Shown here: positions 27,788 through 38,477 of the stretch, in pieces
Position numbering within the stretch: the first letter of the stretch is position 1
Layout of the letters: each line of letters opens with the position of its first letter
Origin: Myxococcales bacterium
GTDB lineage: Bacteria > Myxococcota_A > Polyangia > Polyangiales > Ga0077539
Direction of reading: 5' to 3'
DNA length: 64,000 nucleotides
Assembly (NCBI GenBank): GCA_016793325.1
Contig: JAEUKI010000094.1
Location: forward strand, 62,001 to 126,000
Translations under genes and position numbers: made by a program
Notes under the pieces: model-generated
Databases searched by the model: none
Seen by the model: the letters and a program-made list of their open reading frames with translations, nothing else
What the model was told of the DNA's origin: nothing

Positions 27788-28615
27788 TCACTGCCCAGGA
27801 GGCGGCGGGGGCGCTGCGAAGTTGGTCCCGACTGGCTGCACCGCGCGCGCGGCCATCGCTTCTTCTTCCGGACCCATCGGGTGCGCGCCAAACGTGAACC
27901 CGATGCCCGGCAGAAACAGCAGCGTCTGCCCCGTAAAGCTGTACGCAAACGTGAGCTCGGGCTGAATCGCGAACACGCGCAGGGGGCGGATGTTCGCGCC
28001 GACGCCCGCGCGCAGCAGAAATCCCGTGCCCGAGGCGACGCTCGTCACCGAGCCGCCGCTCGACGAGCTCGACGAGCCGCCGAACGCCACGATGCCCGAC
28101 GGCCCGACGTTCACGAGAAACGAGAACACGTCGTTCGCGTTGATCCCGAGCACGAGCGGCAAGTGCATGTAGAGCACGCCGAAGCCCGCGCTGCCCGAGC
28201 CGCTCGAGCCCGTTCCCACCAAGCCGAAGTACCCGCCCTGGATCATCGGGTTGATGGCGAGGTCGACCGTCGGGCTTCGAACGAAGTTCACCTTCGTGTC
28301 GAACCCGAGCGAGCTCAATCCCGCGATGCGAAATCCGAGATCGACGCGATCGTGCACGCCGACGCGCAACATCACCGACGGCAACGTCGGGACGAAGCCC
28401 GACACGCCCGTTCCTCCCGAGGAGGGAGCAGCCGTCGCGACCGCCCCGAGCCCCTCGAGCGCCGCGCCTCCCTGCACGCGGCCGGGACGAACGGTCCGCG
28501 CCGTTCCGTACATGTTGAAGCTCGGACAGCCTGCGAGGCTCACCGCCATCAACAAACTCGAGCACACCGCCGCGCCACGAACGTGGCCGACCGAACCTCG
28601 CAACTCTCGGATCAT
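27788..28615 (-). CDS. Outer-membrane beta-barrel-like lipoprotein
   Basis: A 275-residue exported protein. The start at 28615 is supported by AGGGAGAAG upstream. Signal peptide with lipobox LAGC near residue 29, then repeated amphipathic beta strands rich in Gly and aromatic residues ('DLGFRIAGLSSLGFDTKV', 'LTFAYSFTGQTLLFLPGIGFTFG'), as in small outer-membrane beta barrels. A Ser/Gly stretch (FGGSSSSSSGGSVTS) lies in one loop, and the C-terminus is Pro-rich. No family recognised. Confidence 0.7.
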   Translation of the reverse strand: MIRELRGSVGHVRGAAVCSSLLMAVSLAGCPSFNMYGTARTVRPGRVQGGAALEGLGAVATAAPSSGGTGVSGFVPTLPSVMLRVGVHDRVDLGFRIAGLSSLGFDTKVNFVRSPTVDLAINPMIQGGYFGLVGTGSSGSGSAGFGVLYMHLPLVLGINANDVFSFLVNVGPSGIVAFGGSSSSSSGGSVTSVASGTGFLLRAGVGANIRPLRVFAIQPELTFAYSFTGQTLLFLPGIGFTFGAHPMGPEEEAMAARAVQPVGTNFAAPPPPPGQ

Positions 28616-28715
28616 CGCTTCTCCCTGAGCGTCGAGTACACCGCACAACGACGCGCGCGCACAAGGACCGCAGCGCCACGCCCACCGTGGCGTCGCTGCG
28701 TCGTACCATCACGCG

Positions 28716-29897
28716 ATGCGTCGACTTCGTGAGCTCGTTCTTTCGATCGTTACGTGCGTGTGCGCCGAGGGTTCGCTCGTTGCGTGCTCGCCATCGACAC
28801 CCGTCGACGCATCGAGCGACCAAGGGACCGACGCAGCAGCGCCCGACGCCCCAAGCGACGTCGCGAACGACATCGCTGCGGATTCAGACAACGACGCGTC
28901 GAGCACGCCCGCGGACTCTGGCGCGTGCCCCGCGCTCCCGATGCCCATGACGTTCGTGCGCAACCCTGCCGTCGCACACCCGATGGACGAGATGCTTCGG
29001 CTCAATCACATCCAAGCCGAAGCCACGCACAACAGCTACCACCTCCGCGGACGTACAGACCTCCCCGAGTGGAACTACGAGCACGCCCCCCTCGGCGAAC
29101 AGCTCACGAACCAAGGCGTCCGCGGCGTCGAGCTCGACCTCCAATGGGACGCGCGATGCAGACGCTTTCAGGTCTATCACGTCGCCGCGCTCGACGACCG
29201 CTCGACGTGCAGGTACTTCACGGACTGCCTGCTCGCGATCCGCGCTTTTTCTGCGGCGAATCCCGGCCATCACCCGCTCTTCATCCACGTCGAACCCAAG
29301 GGCCCCGAAGGCGCGTACGACGAGGCGGGCTTCGCGCAAGTCGAGCGCGAGATCCTCTCGGTCTTCGATCGCTCGTGGATCATCACGCCCGATGAAGTGA
29401 AGGGCGCCTCGACGACCGTGTCCGAAGCGATCACCACGCGAGGCTGGCCGACGCTCGCGCAGTCGCGCGGACGCGTGCTCTTCTACCTCGACAACACGAC
29501 GGCGCCGCGCAACATCTACACGCACAACGGCAGGGATTTGAGCGGCCGATTGATGTTCGTCGACAGCGCGATGGGCGAGCCCTTCGCCGCCGTCATGGTC
29601 CTCAACGACCCGACCTCGAGCGCCACGGCCATCGCCCGAGCGCTCGCCGCGGGCTACCTCGTCAGGACCCGCGCAGACTCGGACCCGACCGAAGCGCGCA
29701 TGAATACACGCACACAATTGACCGCCGCGCTCGCGTCGGGCGCGCAGATCGTGAGCACGGATTTTCCCGCGCCCACCGCGGGCACGGCGTACGTCGTCGA
29801 GGTCCCCATGGGGACGCCCTCGCGCTGCTCGCCCGTGACGGCCCCCGCGGGCTGCACGCCCGCCGCGATCGAAGCGCCCGCCCGCCTGCGCCCGTAG
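28716..29897 (+). CDS. Ca2+-dependent phosphoinositide phospholipase C-like lipoprotein
   Basis: A 393-residue exported protein with signal peptide and lipobox LVAC (Cys24), then a Asp/Ala/Ser linker, and a TIM-barrel phosphodiesterase of the Ca2+-dependent PI-PLC group. Catalytic first histidine is His104 in 'ATHNSYH'; a second histidine is in 'FQVYHVAALDD', and metal-binding acids are in 'GVRGVELDLQW' and 'FIHVEPKG'. Related proteins cleave phosphoinositides or glycerophosphodiesters; the actual substrate is unproven. It diverges from the beta-barrel-like gene. Confidence 0.85.
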   Translation: MRRLRELVLSIVTCVCAEGSLVACSPSTPVDASSDQGTDAAAPDAPSDVANDIAADSDNDASSTPADSGACPALPMPMTFVRNPAVAHPMDEMLRLNHIQAEATHNSYHLRGRTDLPEWNYEHAPLGEQLTNQGVRGVELDLQWDARCRRFQVYHVAALDDRSTCRYFTDCLLAIRAFSAANPGHHPLFIHVEPKGPEGAYDEAGFAQVEREILSVFDRSWIITPDEVKGASTTVSEAITTRGWPTLAQSRGRVLFYLDNTTAPRNIYTHNGRDLSGRLMFVDSAMGEPFAAVMVLNDPTSSATAIARALAAGYLVRTRADSDPTEARMNTRTQLTAALASGAQIVSTDFPAPTAGTAYVVEVPMGTPSRCSPVTAPAGCTPAAIEAPARLRP

Positions 29898-29900
29898 CGC

Positions 29901-30542
29901 TCAGTTCACCGCAGGAAACGCGCCGAGCTGCTCGCATCGCTCGACGAAGAACACGCTGCGCTGCCCGTCGTTGTCCACGTACACCTGCCGCGTCGCCGAC
30001 GCGGGCAAAACGCTCTGATCGCGGCACCGAACGCTCTGTCCCGTGCCGATCACGAAGCGCGCCCCCGCGCGCAGCTCGCAGCGAGAGAGCACGTCGAGCG
30101 CGCTCCACTCGGGGCAGATCGCGTTGTCCCTCTGGTACTGCTCTCTTGAAATCATGGGCCGCTCGAGCGACCACCACCGCCCGCGCTCTGTGTACGCGCG
30201 ATCGCGCTGCCACACGCGATAGAGCGCGATCGGGCGCGTGGCTTCGTAGACGACGCCCGCGCAGAGCTTTCCCGCTTCGGGGGCGCCGATGGCGCGCGCG
30301 AGGAGCTCGGGGTCCTCGACCGCGCGGGCCCCTTCGGGCGCCGGTCCGACGGACCCCACGCACGCGACCGCGCCAGCCTCGACGCTCGCGTCTTCGGGCG
30401 CGATCGACACTCCCGCGTCCGTCGCGTTGCCGCCCGACGAGCCGCCCTGCCCGCCCTGCGTCGATCCGTCGCTGCTCGGCGTACAGCCTGCGAATACCCA
30501 CAGAGACACGACGAGGCCCATCGAAACCCGAAGCGCGGTCAC
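29901..30542 (-). CDS. Small hypothetical lipoprotein
   Basis: A 213-residue protein. GTG 30542 gives VTALRVSMGLVVSLWVFAGC, a signal peptide ending in lipobox FAGC; ATG 30521 is an alternative. The mature part begins with a Gly/Ser/Asp-rich linker and has at least six cysteines (CVG, KLCAGV, ICPEW, SRCELR, VRCRDQ, ERCEQ), consistent with disulfides. No family recognised. It converges on the PI-PLC-like gene with a 3-bp gap. Confidence 0.65.
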   Translation of the reverse strand: MTALRVSMGLVVSLWVFAGCTPSSDGSTQGGQGGSSGGNATDAGVSIAPEDASVEAGAVACVGSVGPAPEGARAVEDPELLARAIGAPEAGKLCAGVVYEATRPIALYRVWQRDRAYTERGRWWSLERPMISREQYQRDNAICPEWSALDVLSRCELRAGARFVIGTGQSVRCRDQSVLPASATRQVYVDNDGQRSVFFVERCEQLGAFPAVN

Positions 30543-30579
30543 GGGCCGAGAGCATACGCGGATTTGTTGGCGTCGCGCG

Positions 30580-32409
30580 CTACGTCGCCGCGCGCCACGA
30601 CGCGAGCGCCCACAGCGGGTAGTACGTCCCCGCTGCCGCGTGCCGATAGAACGTCTCGGGGGGATAGATCGCGCACAGGTGCTGCGAGCCGTCCCAATCA
30701 CCTCCCTCTCGCTGCGCGTCGACGAGCCACCGAACCGCGCGCGACGCCGCGCTCGACTTCGCCCGCCCACCGTCGATCAGCGCCGTGAGCACTCGGCCCG
30801 TCACCGCCGCACACGCAGGCCCTTTGCCCTTGGTCTCGGGCCGCTCGTAGCTCTCGACGCTCTCGCCGAAGGCGCCGTCGTCGAGCTGACATCGGCCCAA
30901 GAAATCAAGTCCCCGCTCGATCCACAGGTCCTTTGCGCCGACCGCCAGCGCGCCTCGCACCGCGTAGCTCGTGCCTGCGGTGTAGTTGGTCAGCCATCGA
31001 CCGAAGAACGAGCCGTCGTCGAGCTGCTGCGCCCGCAAGAACGCGAGCCCGCGATCGACCGAAGGATCCCCCACCCGAAAGCCCCTCGCGCCGAGGCCCG
31101 AGAGAACGCGACCCGTGACGTCTTCGGCCGACGGGTCGCCGAGCTCGAGCGGCGGGCGCGCCGCGAGCGCGAGCAGCGTCCGGGGGTCGCTCGGATCGAT
31201 GACGACCGGGCTCGTGAACAACGGCCCGCGGGGCTTCGTTGGGTGCCCGCACACGTATGAAGCCCAGCCTCCGTCGGGGTTTTGCATTCCACGAAGCCAG
31301 GCGACGAGCGCGTCGATCGAGGCGTGATCTTCGTCTCGCGCGAGCTCCGAGAGCGCGCCGAGCGCGGCGCCCGCGTCGTCGCAGTCGGGCAGCACCGTGT
31401 TGTCCGCGCGAAACGCGTAGCCGCCCACCAGCGGGCCGTCTCCGTGCTGGTGATTCTCGCGCGCTTGCGGCGAGCGACACTGCGCCGCGACGAGGTACTC
31501 CCGCGCGCGCACGAGCGCCGGATCGCGCGCGTCCGAGCCCGACGCCACGAGCGCGTGAACGGTGAAGATCGTCGCCCACAAAGGGACCTCGAACGCGTCC
31601 CAGAAGAGCCCCGCATCGTCCTCGCGACGCTCGCGCGAGAGCCACCCGAGCGCCCGTTGAATTCGTGGGTCACCGTGGTCCACCCCCGCGGCGTGCAGCG
31701 CGGCGAGGTGCAGGGCCGTGACGGGGGCCCACGCGTTCCAGCTGCCCGTGGGGTTTTGAAATGTGGTGAGCCAGTGAACCCCGCGCTCGGTCTCGCGCCG
31801 AGAGAGCCACGAAGGCCCCGTCGAGAGCCCCGCGCTCGCGCGGAGGCGCTTGGTGACGAGCCGCTGGGCGAACGCCGTCATCAGCACGCCGCCGTGAAAG
31901 CGCCGCAGAAACCAGCGCTCCCCCGCGCCCGTGGCCAGCGCGTAGAGCGGCATGTCGGGCAGCGCGCTCGGCGCGAGCTCGCCCAGCATCGCGAGGTACA
32001 AGAGCGAGAGATCTCCCCGCGTCGCGTCGCGGGTGATGCGCTCGACGCCGCCTCGCGCGCGCACGAAGCGCTCGGCGCGGTCGATCACCGAGGCGCTTCC
32101 CCCGTAGCGACGCAGGTACGCCGCGACCACCGCCGTCGCGCCGACGTGCCCCTCGCTCTTGCGCGGAAAGAGAACGAACCCGCCGCTCGCGCTCGCCTGC
32201 CCCTCGAGCCACGACGCGATCCGTCGACCGTCCTCCGGTGAGAGCTCGTCGCAAAACGCGAGGCACGCCGCGGTCTGCGCGGTCGCCGCGGGCCCCACTT
32301 CGCCGGGCGCCGGCCACGAGCCGTCCGCGCGCTGAACGCCCTGCAAATACGCTCGCGATCGCACGATCGCGTCGTCGACCGCAGCGCGCGACGGAGCCGA
32401 TCGGGTCAT
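30580..32409 (-). CDS. Squalene-hopene cyclase family terpene cyclase
   Basis: A 609-residue protein of the class II triterpene cyclase family, which cyclises squalene or other polyprenyl substrates by protonation. The catalytic acid motif DXDD is present as D342-C-D344-D345 in 'TVLPDCDDAGAAL'. QW-type repeats are seen ('QNPTGSWNAW' about 218, 'QNPDGGWASY', 'QLDDGSFFGRWL', 'QREGGDWDGS'), and the C-terminus (AAGTYYPLWALASW) matches the family's ending. No signal peptide. The window has no squalene synthase or hopanoid-tailoring gene, so the substrate is open (hopene, diterpene or tetraterpene product). An anchored protein is encoded 8 bp upstream. Confidence 0.88.
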   Translation of the reverse strand: MTRSAPSRAAVDDAIVRSRAYLQGVQRADGSWPAPGEVGPAATAQTAACLAFCDELSPEDGRRIASWLEGQASASGGFVLFPRKSEGHVGATAVVAAYLRRYGGSASVIDRAERFVRARGGVERITRDATRGDLSLLYLAMLGELAPSALPDMPLYALATGAGERWFLRRFHGGVLMTAFAQRLVTKRLRASAGLSTGPSWLSRRETERGVHWLTTFQNPTGSWNAWAPVTALHLAALHAAGVDHGDPRIQRALGWLSRERREDDAGLFWDAFEVPLWATIFTVHALVASGSDARDPALVRAREYLVAAQCRSPQARENHQHGDGPLVGGYAFRADNTVLPDCDDAGAALGALSELARDEDHASIDALVAWLRGMQNPDGGWASYVCGHPTKPRGPLFTSPVVIDPSDPRTLLALAARPPLELGDPSAEDVTGRVLSGLGARGFRVGDPSVDRGLAFLRAQQLDDGSFFGRWLTNYTAGTSYAVRGALAVGAKDLWIERGLDFLGRCQLDDGAFGESVESYERPETKGKGPACAAVTGRVLTALIDGGRAKSSAASRAVRWLVDAQREGGDWDGSQHLCAIYPPETFYRHAAAGTYYPLWALASWRAAT

Positions 32410-32417
32410 CGAAGGTT

Positions 32418-33296
32418 CTACCTCCAGGGCTCCGCAGGGAGCTGCCCGTCGAACTCCGCGGGCAGCGTCTGCCCGATCCGCGACGGATCCCGCATGCCCG
32501 AGAGCGTCCCGATCACGCGGTCTTGCTCGTCGACGAAGTAGCTCTCTTCATCGAGGGCATACACGCGAACGCGGCCGAGACCTTCGACGTTCATGTCGGG
32601 CTCGCGGCGCAGCGTCGAACGCCACGCGCGCTCGAGCGGGTCGCGCAGATCGAGCACCCACGCCTCGACGCGTCCGCCCTCGCTCAACCGCGCGCTCTGG
32701 ATCCACGTGATCACCCCGGCGTTGGAGGGCGCGAGCACGATCGTCGGCTTCGCTTTGGGCCGAAGCTCTTCGTAGCTGCGTCGGCCGTTCGGCTCGACGC
32801 GCGTGACGGTCACGAACGGCGTTCGAAACTCGTACGTCCTCGTGTCGTACTGAATGCCTCGGGGGCTCGGCTTTCCGATGCGACGCCACGCGCGAATGGG
32901 GCGCATGGACTCGTCGTACACGACCTCGCCGTCGACGACTTCGCGGGGAGATTCTCGGTGCACCGTCACGACGCGGTGACAGCCTCGGGCGCGCAGATCG
33001 AAGCGCTCCCACGCGCCGCGATCGACGGCCATCGGCAGCGCGACGAGCGAGCTCGACAAGAGCGACTCGCCTTGGCTGGGCGCTCCCGCGTCGTCGCCTG
33101 CGCATCGCGGGTAGGCGAGCTGCGGGACACTCGCGACGGCAAAATGCGTTCGCTTGCGAAATCGCCGGGAGATTCCATCGACGTTGATCGCGAGAAAGAC
33201 CACGGCGAGCGCGGCGAGGCCGAGCTTCTTGTTGCGGGTCATCGGCCGCTCGGGCTCGACCGCGCGCGTGGCTCGCTCAGGCTTGTCGCTGGACAC
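32418..33296 (-). CDS. Membrane-anchored hypothetical protein upstream of terpene cyclase
   Basis: A 292-residue protein with one membrane helix near the N-terminus (about 25-38, LGLAALAVVFLAINV), then a periplasmic domain of about 250 residues rich in beta structure. Start 33296 is assumed; ATG 33242 (MTRNKKLG) would also leave the anchor intact. It ends 8 bp before the cyclase, so the two are co-transcribed. It may also be co-transcribed with the respiratory cluster, whose last gene is 101 bp upstream. Family unknown. Confidence 0.6.
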   Translation of the reverse strand: MSSDKPERATRAVEPERPMTRNKKLGLAALAVVFLAINVDGISRRFRKRTHFAVASVPQLAYPRCAGDDAGAPSQGESLLSSSLVALPMAVDRGAWERFDLRARGCHRVVTVHRESPREVVDGEVVYDESMRPIRAWRRIGKPSPRGIQYDTRTYEFRTPFVTVTRVEPNGRRSYEELRPKAKPTIVLAPSNAGVITWIQSARLSEGGRVEAWVLDLRDPLERAWRSTLRREPDMNVEGLGRVRVYALDEESYFVDEQDRVIGTLSGMRDPSRIGQTLPAEFDGQLPAEPWR

Positions 33297-33397
33297 GCGA
33301 TGTTGTTAGCGCCAACGCCCCCGCGCGGCGAGGGGGATCTACCCCCGAGTCACCGAAGCTCGCCCTCGGCCCCCTCCGCGGTCCCCCCGCTGCGTGC

Positions 33398-33841
33398 TCA
33401 GTGGTGCGCGCCGCCGCCTGCGGGCTGACGCTCGCGCGCTTGAACGCCGCGCGGATCGAGGTTGAACCCGCCGGGCGCTTGTTCACCGCGGCGCTCGAGG
33501 ATGCGCACGGTGCTCGCGTCGTCGACGCGACCGCGCGTGTCGAGGTCCTCGAGCGTGATGAACAAGAACACGCCCAAGAACACGAAGGACATCACGAACA
33601 CGAGCGCGTGAAAGCCCTTGTCGTACTTGAGGTGCATGAAGAACGTCGCGACGAGCGTCGCCTTCGCCGTGGCGATCAACACCGCGATGATGGTGTTGGC
33701 CGAGCCGAAGTCGAAGCGCGACGCGGCGACCGTGACCACCGTGAGGAAGATCAGCGCGCCGAAGATCGCGCAGAGAAAGAAGAACGACGAGACGTGCGCG
33801 TGAACCTTGCCGTCGTCGTGCGAGTGAGAGTGGTCGCTCAT
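33398..33841 (-). CDS. Cytochrome c oxidase subunit IV
   Basis: A 147-residue small subunit with three membrane helices (about 20-40, 50-70 and 80-98: FFFLCAIFGALIFL, TIIAVLIATAKATLVATFFM, ALVFVMSFVFLGVFL), as in subunit IV of caa3/bo-type oxidases. His-rich start (SDHSHSHDDGKVHAH). The C-terminal 50 residues are hydrophilic, ending in GGGAHH. ATG 33841 is preferred over the TTG at 33850. It overlaps the subunit III stop region, so it belongs to the cox operon. Confidence 0.85.
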   Translation of the reverse strand: MSDHSHSHDDGKVHAHVSSFFFLCAIFGALIFLTVVTVAASRFDFGSANTIIAVLIATAKATLVATFFMHLKYDKGFHALVFVMSFVFLGVFLFITLEDLDTRGRVDDASTVRILERRGEQAPGGFNLDPRGVQARERQPAGGGAHH

Positions 33842-33846
33842 GTTCT

Positions 33847-34554
33847 TCAACCCACCAGGTAGACCAACGGGAAGAGGTAGATCCAGACGAGGTCGACGAG
33901 GTGCCAGTACAGCGCGCCGATCTCGACTGGGGTGAAGTACTCGGGTGAGAAGTCACCGCGGTGATTGCGCGCGAGGACCCAGCCGAGGACCGACATTCCG
34001 ATGATGACGTGCAAGCCGTGGAGGCCCGTCATCATGAAGTAGAGCGCGAAGTACATGTTCGCGCGCTGCGGGAGCACGTGACCGTTGTGCGCGTGCTCGG
34101 GCAAGTGCGCGGTGAAGTACCGGCCCGGGAGCAGTCCGTCGTGAAACTTGTGCGAGTACTCGACGTACTTGATCCCGAGAAAGCCGAGGGCGCACAGGAT
34201 CGTGATCACGAGCCAGAAGGTGGTCTCGTTCTTCTTTCCGAGCTGGCTCGAGCGCACGGCGAGCGCCGCGGTGAGCGAGCTGAAGAGCAGCACGATCGTG
34301 TTGACGCTGCCGAGCTTCCAGTCGAGGCGCTGGTGGGCCTCGATGAAGACCGACGGCTCCTGACCCTTGTAGATGAGGTAGGCCACGAAGAGCCCGCCGA
34401 ACATCAAGATCTCGGTGACGATGAACACCCACATGCCGAACTTCGCAGCGTCGAACTGCTGTTCGGGGGTGTCGAAGTGGTGCGCGAGGAACTTCGGATG
34501 ATCGGCGTGTTCGCCGTGCTCTCCGTGTCCGTGGTCGCTGTGCGCGCTGGCCAT
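33847..34554 (-). CDS. coxC: Cytochrome c oxidase subunit III
   Basis: A 235-residue subunit III of a heme-copper oxidase. Five membrane helices are seen, with conserved 'KFGMWVFIVTEILMFGGLFVAY' at about 38, and the family's 'LHGLHVIIGM' and 'YWHLVDLVWIYLFPLVYL' at the C-terminus. This short, five-helix form is typical of subunit III in caa3 oxidases, where the first two helices are lost. The N-terminus is His-rich. Confidence 0.93.
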   Translation of the reverse strand: MASAHSDHGHGEHGEHADHPKFLAHHFDTPEQQFDAAKFGMWVFIVTEILMFGGLFVAYLIYKGQEPSVFIEAHQRLDWKLGSVNTIVLLFSSLTAALAVRSSQLGKKNETTFWLVITILCALGFLGIKYVEYSHKFHDGLLPGRYFTAHLPEHAHNGHVLPQRANMYFALYFMMTGLHGLHVIIGMSVLGWVLARNHRGDFSPEYFTPVEIGALYWHLVDLVWIYLFPLVYLVG

Positions 34555-34640
34555 TGGCTCTTCGTCCTGTCGCGGTGTTGAGTGCTGAGTGCTGGGTGGG
34601 TGCTCTCTTCGCGGCGGCGATCAACCGCAGCGAAGATCGC

Positions 34641-36317
<1,677 letters not shown>

Positions 36318-36374
36318 CGCTAAAGGTCCCTTTCTCTCAGAAAGTCAAAACAGCTCGAATGAGTGAATCGCCGC

Positions 36375-37388
36375 TCAGCGCAGCGTGCGGATGTACGCGA
36401 TCAGCGCGTCGATCTGGTTGTCGCGGAGCGTCCCCGCGAACGAAGGCATCACGCCGTTGAAGCCCTGAACCACCTTGGAGTTCGGCTGCAGGATCGACTG
36501 GCGGATGTAGTTCGCGTCCGCGGTCCCGCTCGTCCCGTCGGCGAACTGACGCTGACGACCGAAGAGCCCGCGCCACGTCGGTCCCGTCATCGCCGAGCCG
36601 TCCGTCGAGTGGCACGTGTTGCACTGCTGCGAGCGATAGAGGATCTCGCCCCACTTCTCGGGCGTCGCTTCGCGGCCCGTCGCCGGGTCCGTCGGAGGAC
36701 GAAGGATCGACTCGAGGAAGGTGTTGTACTCGGCCGCTGTTTGAATGCGGACCTTCGTGATCATGCTGAAGTGCCCGACGTGGCGGCGGTTGCCCTCGCG
36801 GCCGACGTTGGGATCGCCCTCGGCGACCTCGGTCGTCCCCACGGCGGCGCCGCAGTACTCGGTGCAGAACAGGTCGGTCTCGCCCGTCTGCGTCGCCTCG
36901 AACCACATCGTGCTGTAGAAGCCCGGAACCGCGTCGCGCTTCACGCGAAACGCCGGGATGTACAGAGAGTGGATCACGTCCTCGGACGAGAGCACCAAGC
37001 GCACAGGGCGGTGCACTGGGATGTGCAAGATGTTCGAGTGACCGCCGTTCGGGTACTCGAAGTCCCACGACCACTTCTTCGCGCGCACGCGGATCTCCAT
37101 CGCGTCCGCGGGCGCGACGGTCATGTCGATGTACCCGCGAAACCCGATGTGAAAGAGAAACGCGAGGATCGCCAGCGGCGACACCGTCCACGTGATCTCG
37201 AGCACCGTCGCGTGGCCCGTCGGCTCAGCCTTGACCCCCGGCTTTCGGCGGTACTTGTACACGAAGTACATCGCCGCGCCGATGATCGCGACGAAGAGAA
37301 CCACGCTGAGATAGTAGATGAAGTAGAAAGCCCAATCGACGTGACCTGCGAAGGTCGACCATTGGGGGGGCAGCTGCATCGTCTCCAT
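36375..37388 (-). CDS. coxB: Cytochrome c oxidase subunit II with fused cytochrome c (caa3-type)
   Basis: A 337-residue subunit II. Two membrane helices (about 22-42 and 66-84), then the cupredoxin CuA domain and a C-terminal cytochrome c (CNTCH at 256-260, Met314 as likely axial ligand). CuA ligands: His140 (VIHSLY), Cys175 and Cys179 with Glu177 (FCTEYC), His206 and Met209 (GHFSM). Between Cys179 and His206 there are 27 residues, against about 4 in typical enzymes, an insertion of 23 (GTTEVAEGDPNVGREG...). It likely forms a loop near CuA. Confidence 0.94.
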   Translation of the reverse strand: METMQLPPQWSTFAGHVDWAFYFIYYLSVVLFVAIIGAAMYFVYKYRRKPGVKAEPTGHATVLEITWTVSPLAILAFLFHIGFRGYIDMTVAPADAMEIRVRAKKWSWDFEYPNGGHSNILHIPVHRPVRLVLSSEDVIHSLYIPAFRVKRDAVPGFYSTMWFEATQTGETDLFCTEYCGAAVGTTEVAEGDPNVGREGNRRHVGHFSMITKVRIQTAAEYNTFLESILRPPTDPATGREATPEKWGEILYRSQQCNTCHSTDGSAMTGPTWRGLFGRQRQFADGTSGTADANYIRQSILQPNSKVVQGFNGVMPSFAGTLRDNQIDALIAYIRTLR

Positions 37389-37463
37389 CGTCTTGTCGCC
37401 GTTCGTGCGAGGCTCGCTCAGAGCCTCTTTGAAGAATCCGTTATCCGATGCGATGCGCGGGCG

Positions 37464-38411
37464 TTACCCGCGACGCTCCTGCTCGTGTGTGTCGAGACCG
37501 TCACGACCATCGCGGCGATAGATCGCGCCAGCCGAGCCCGCGCGATCGCGGTCCCTGCGCAACTCTCGAAGCCAGAGCGCCAGCAGTCCGCCGCCGAGCA
37601 GCGCCGCTGTGACTCCGCCTCCGAGCTTCATCACCTGTCGCGCTACGAGCACGTAGCGCCGATCCTGCGGATCGAAGTGAAAGCAAAACATCAGCACGCG
37701 ATCGACCGTGCTGATCGAGCGCCCTTCGGACGCCTCGATGAGCCCCAGCCGAAGATCGTTTGCCGGAAACGAGATCCCGTACAGGTACCGCGCGACCTTG
37801 CCCGAGGGCGTCGCCACGAAGATCACCGCGGGGTGCGAGTACTGGTTCTGCCTCGGCTCGAACCGATAGCCGAACCCCAAGGCCGTCGCGAGCCGACGCA
37901 CTTGCGCCTCGTCTCCCACGGTGAAGTGCCAGCCGTTCGCGCCGGTCGCGCGGCCGAACTGATCGGCGATGCGCGCGCGACGATTGGCCGCGTCCTGCGA
38001 GGTCTCTCGCGGGTCGATGCTCACCGTGAGCACTTCGTACTGATCGCCCGGGTTCCACGCGACCTGCCGAAGCCCGTTGACCATCGCGTTGGACACGAGG
38101 TTGCAGAGCATCGGACAGCGGTAGTACGCGAGGTTGATGATCACGGGCTTGCCCGTGGTGAAGTAGTCGCGGAGGCGCACGAGGCGCCCGCGCTCGTCGC
38201 GAAGCTCCACGTCCATCGGGAGCTGCGCGTTCAAGTGCTCGGTCACCGTGATCTCTTCGACCCGCGGCGGCGTCACGTTGCGCGCCGCGTTCGAAGCTCC
38301 GTCGTCCTCGCGCACGCCCAAGCCGTACTGAGCGAACGCCAGGGATTCTCCCAGCGTCGCGGACGCCGCGATCGCGAGCGTCGTCATCAGTCGGCAGTTC
38401 GAGCGGGTCAC
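37464..38411 (-). CDS. SCO1/SenC-type copper chaperone
   Basis: A 315-residue protein with an N-terminal signal peptide (MTTLAIAASATLGESLAFA), a thioredoxin-like SCO domain with copper-binding 'YRCPMLC' (Cys99, Cys103) and His193 in 'YSHPAVIF', and a C-terminal membrane helix (about 272-290, GGGVTAALLGGGLLALWL) that standard SCO proteins do not have. The family delivers copper to CuA of subunit II, which follows 75 bp downstream on the same strand. The last 25 residues are highly charged. Confidence 0.92.
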   Translation of the reverse strand: MTRSNCRLMTTLAIAASATLGESLAFAQYGLGVREDDGASNAARNVTPPRVEEITVTEHLNAQLPMDVELRDERGRLVRLRDYFTTGKPVIINLAYYRCPMLCNLVSNAMVNGLRQVAWNPGDQYEVLTVSIDPRETSQDAANRRARIADQFGRATGANGWHFTVGDEAQVRRLATALGFGYRFEPRQNQYSHPAVIFVATPSGKVARYLYGISFPANDLRLGLIEASEGRSISTVDRVLMFCFHFDPQDRRYVLVARQVMKLGGGVTAALLGGGLLALWLRELRRDRDRAGSAGAIYRRDGRDGLDTHEQERRG

Positions 38412-38477
38412 GGTGCGTTCTCTCGAAGGAGCTTCAGGGCAGTGAGAGGGTTCTCGAGCAGTTGAATTCGTGTGCGC

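Noticed and set aside
33297-33397. Terminator hairpin (GGGGG-tagat-CCCCC) between the cox cluster and the cyclase operon
   Set aside because: The stem is only five base pairs and no T-run follows on the minus strand, so it was not listed as a terminator.
34555-34640. Short heptamer repeats (AGCACTC-like) between coxC and coxA
   Set aside because: Only two to three imperfect copies; too short to call.
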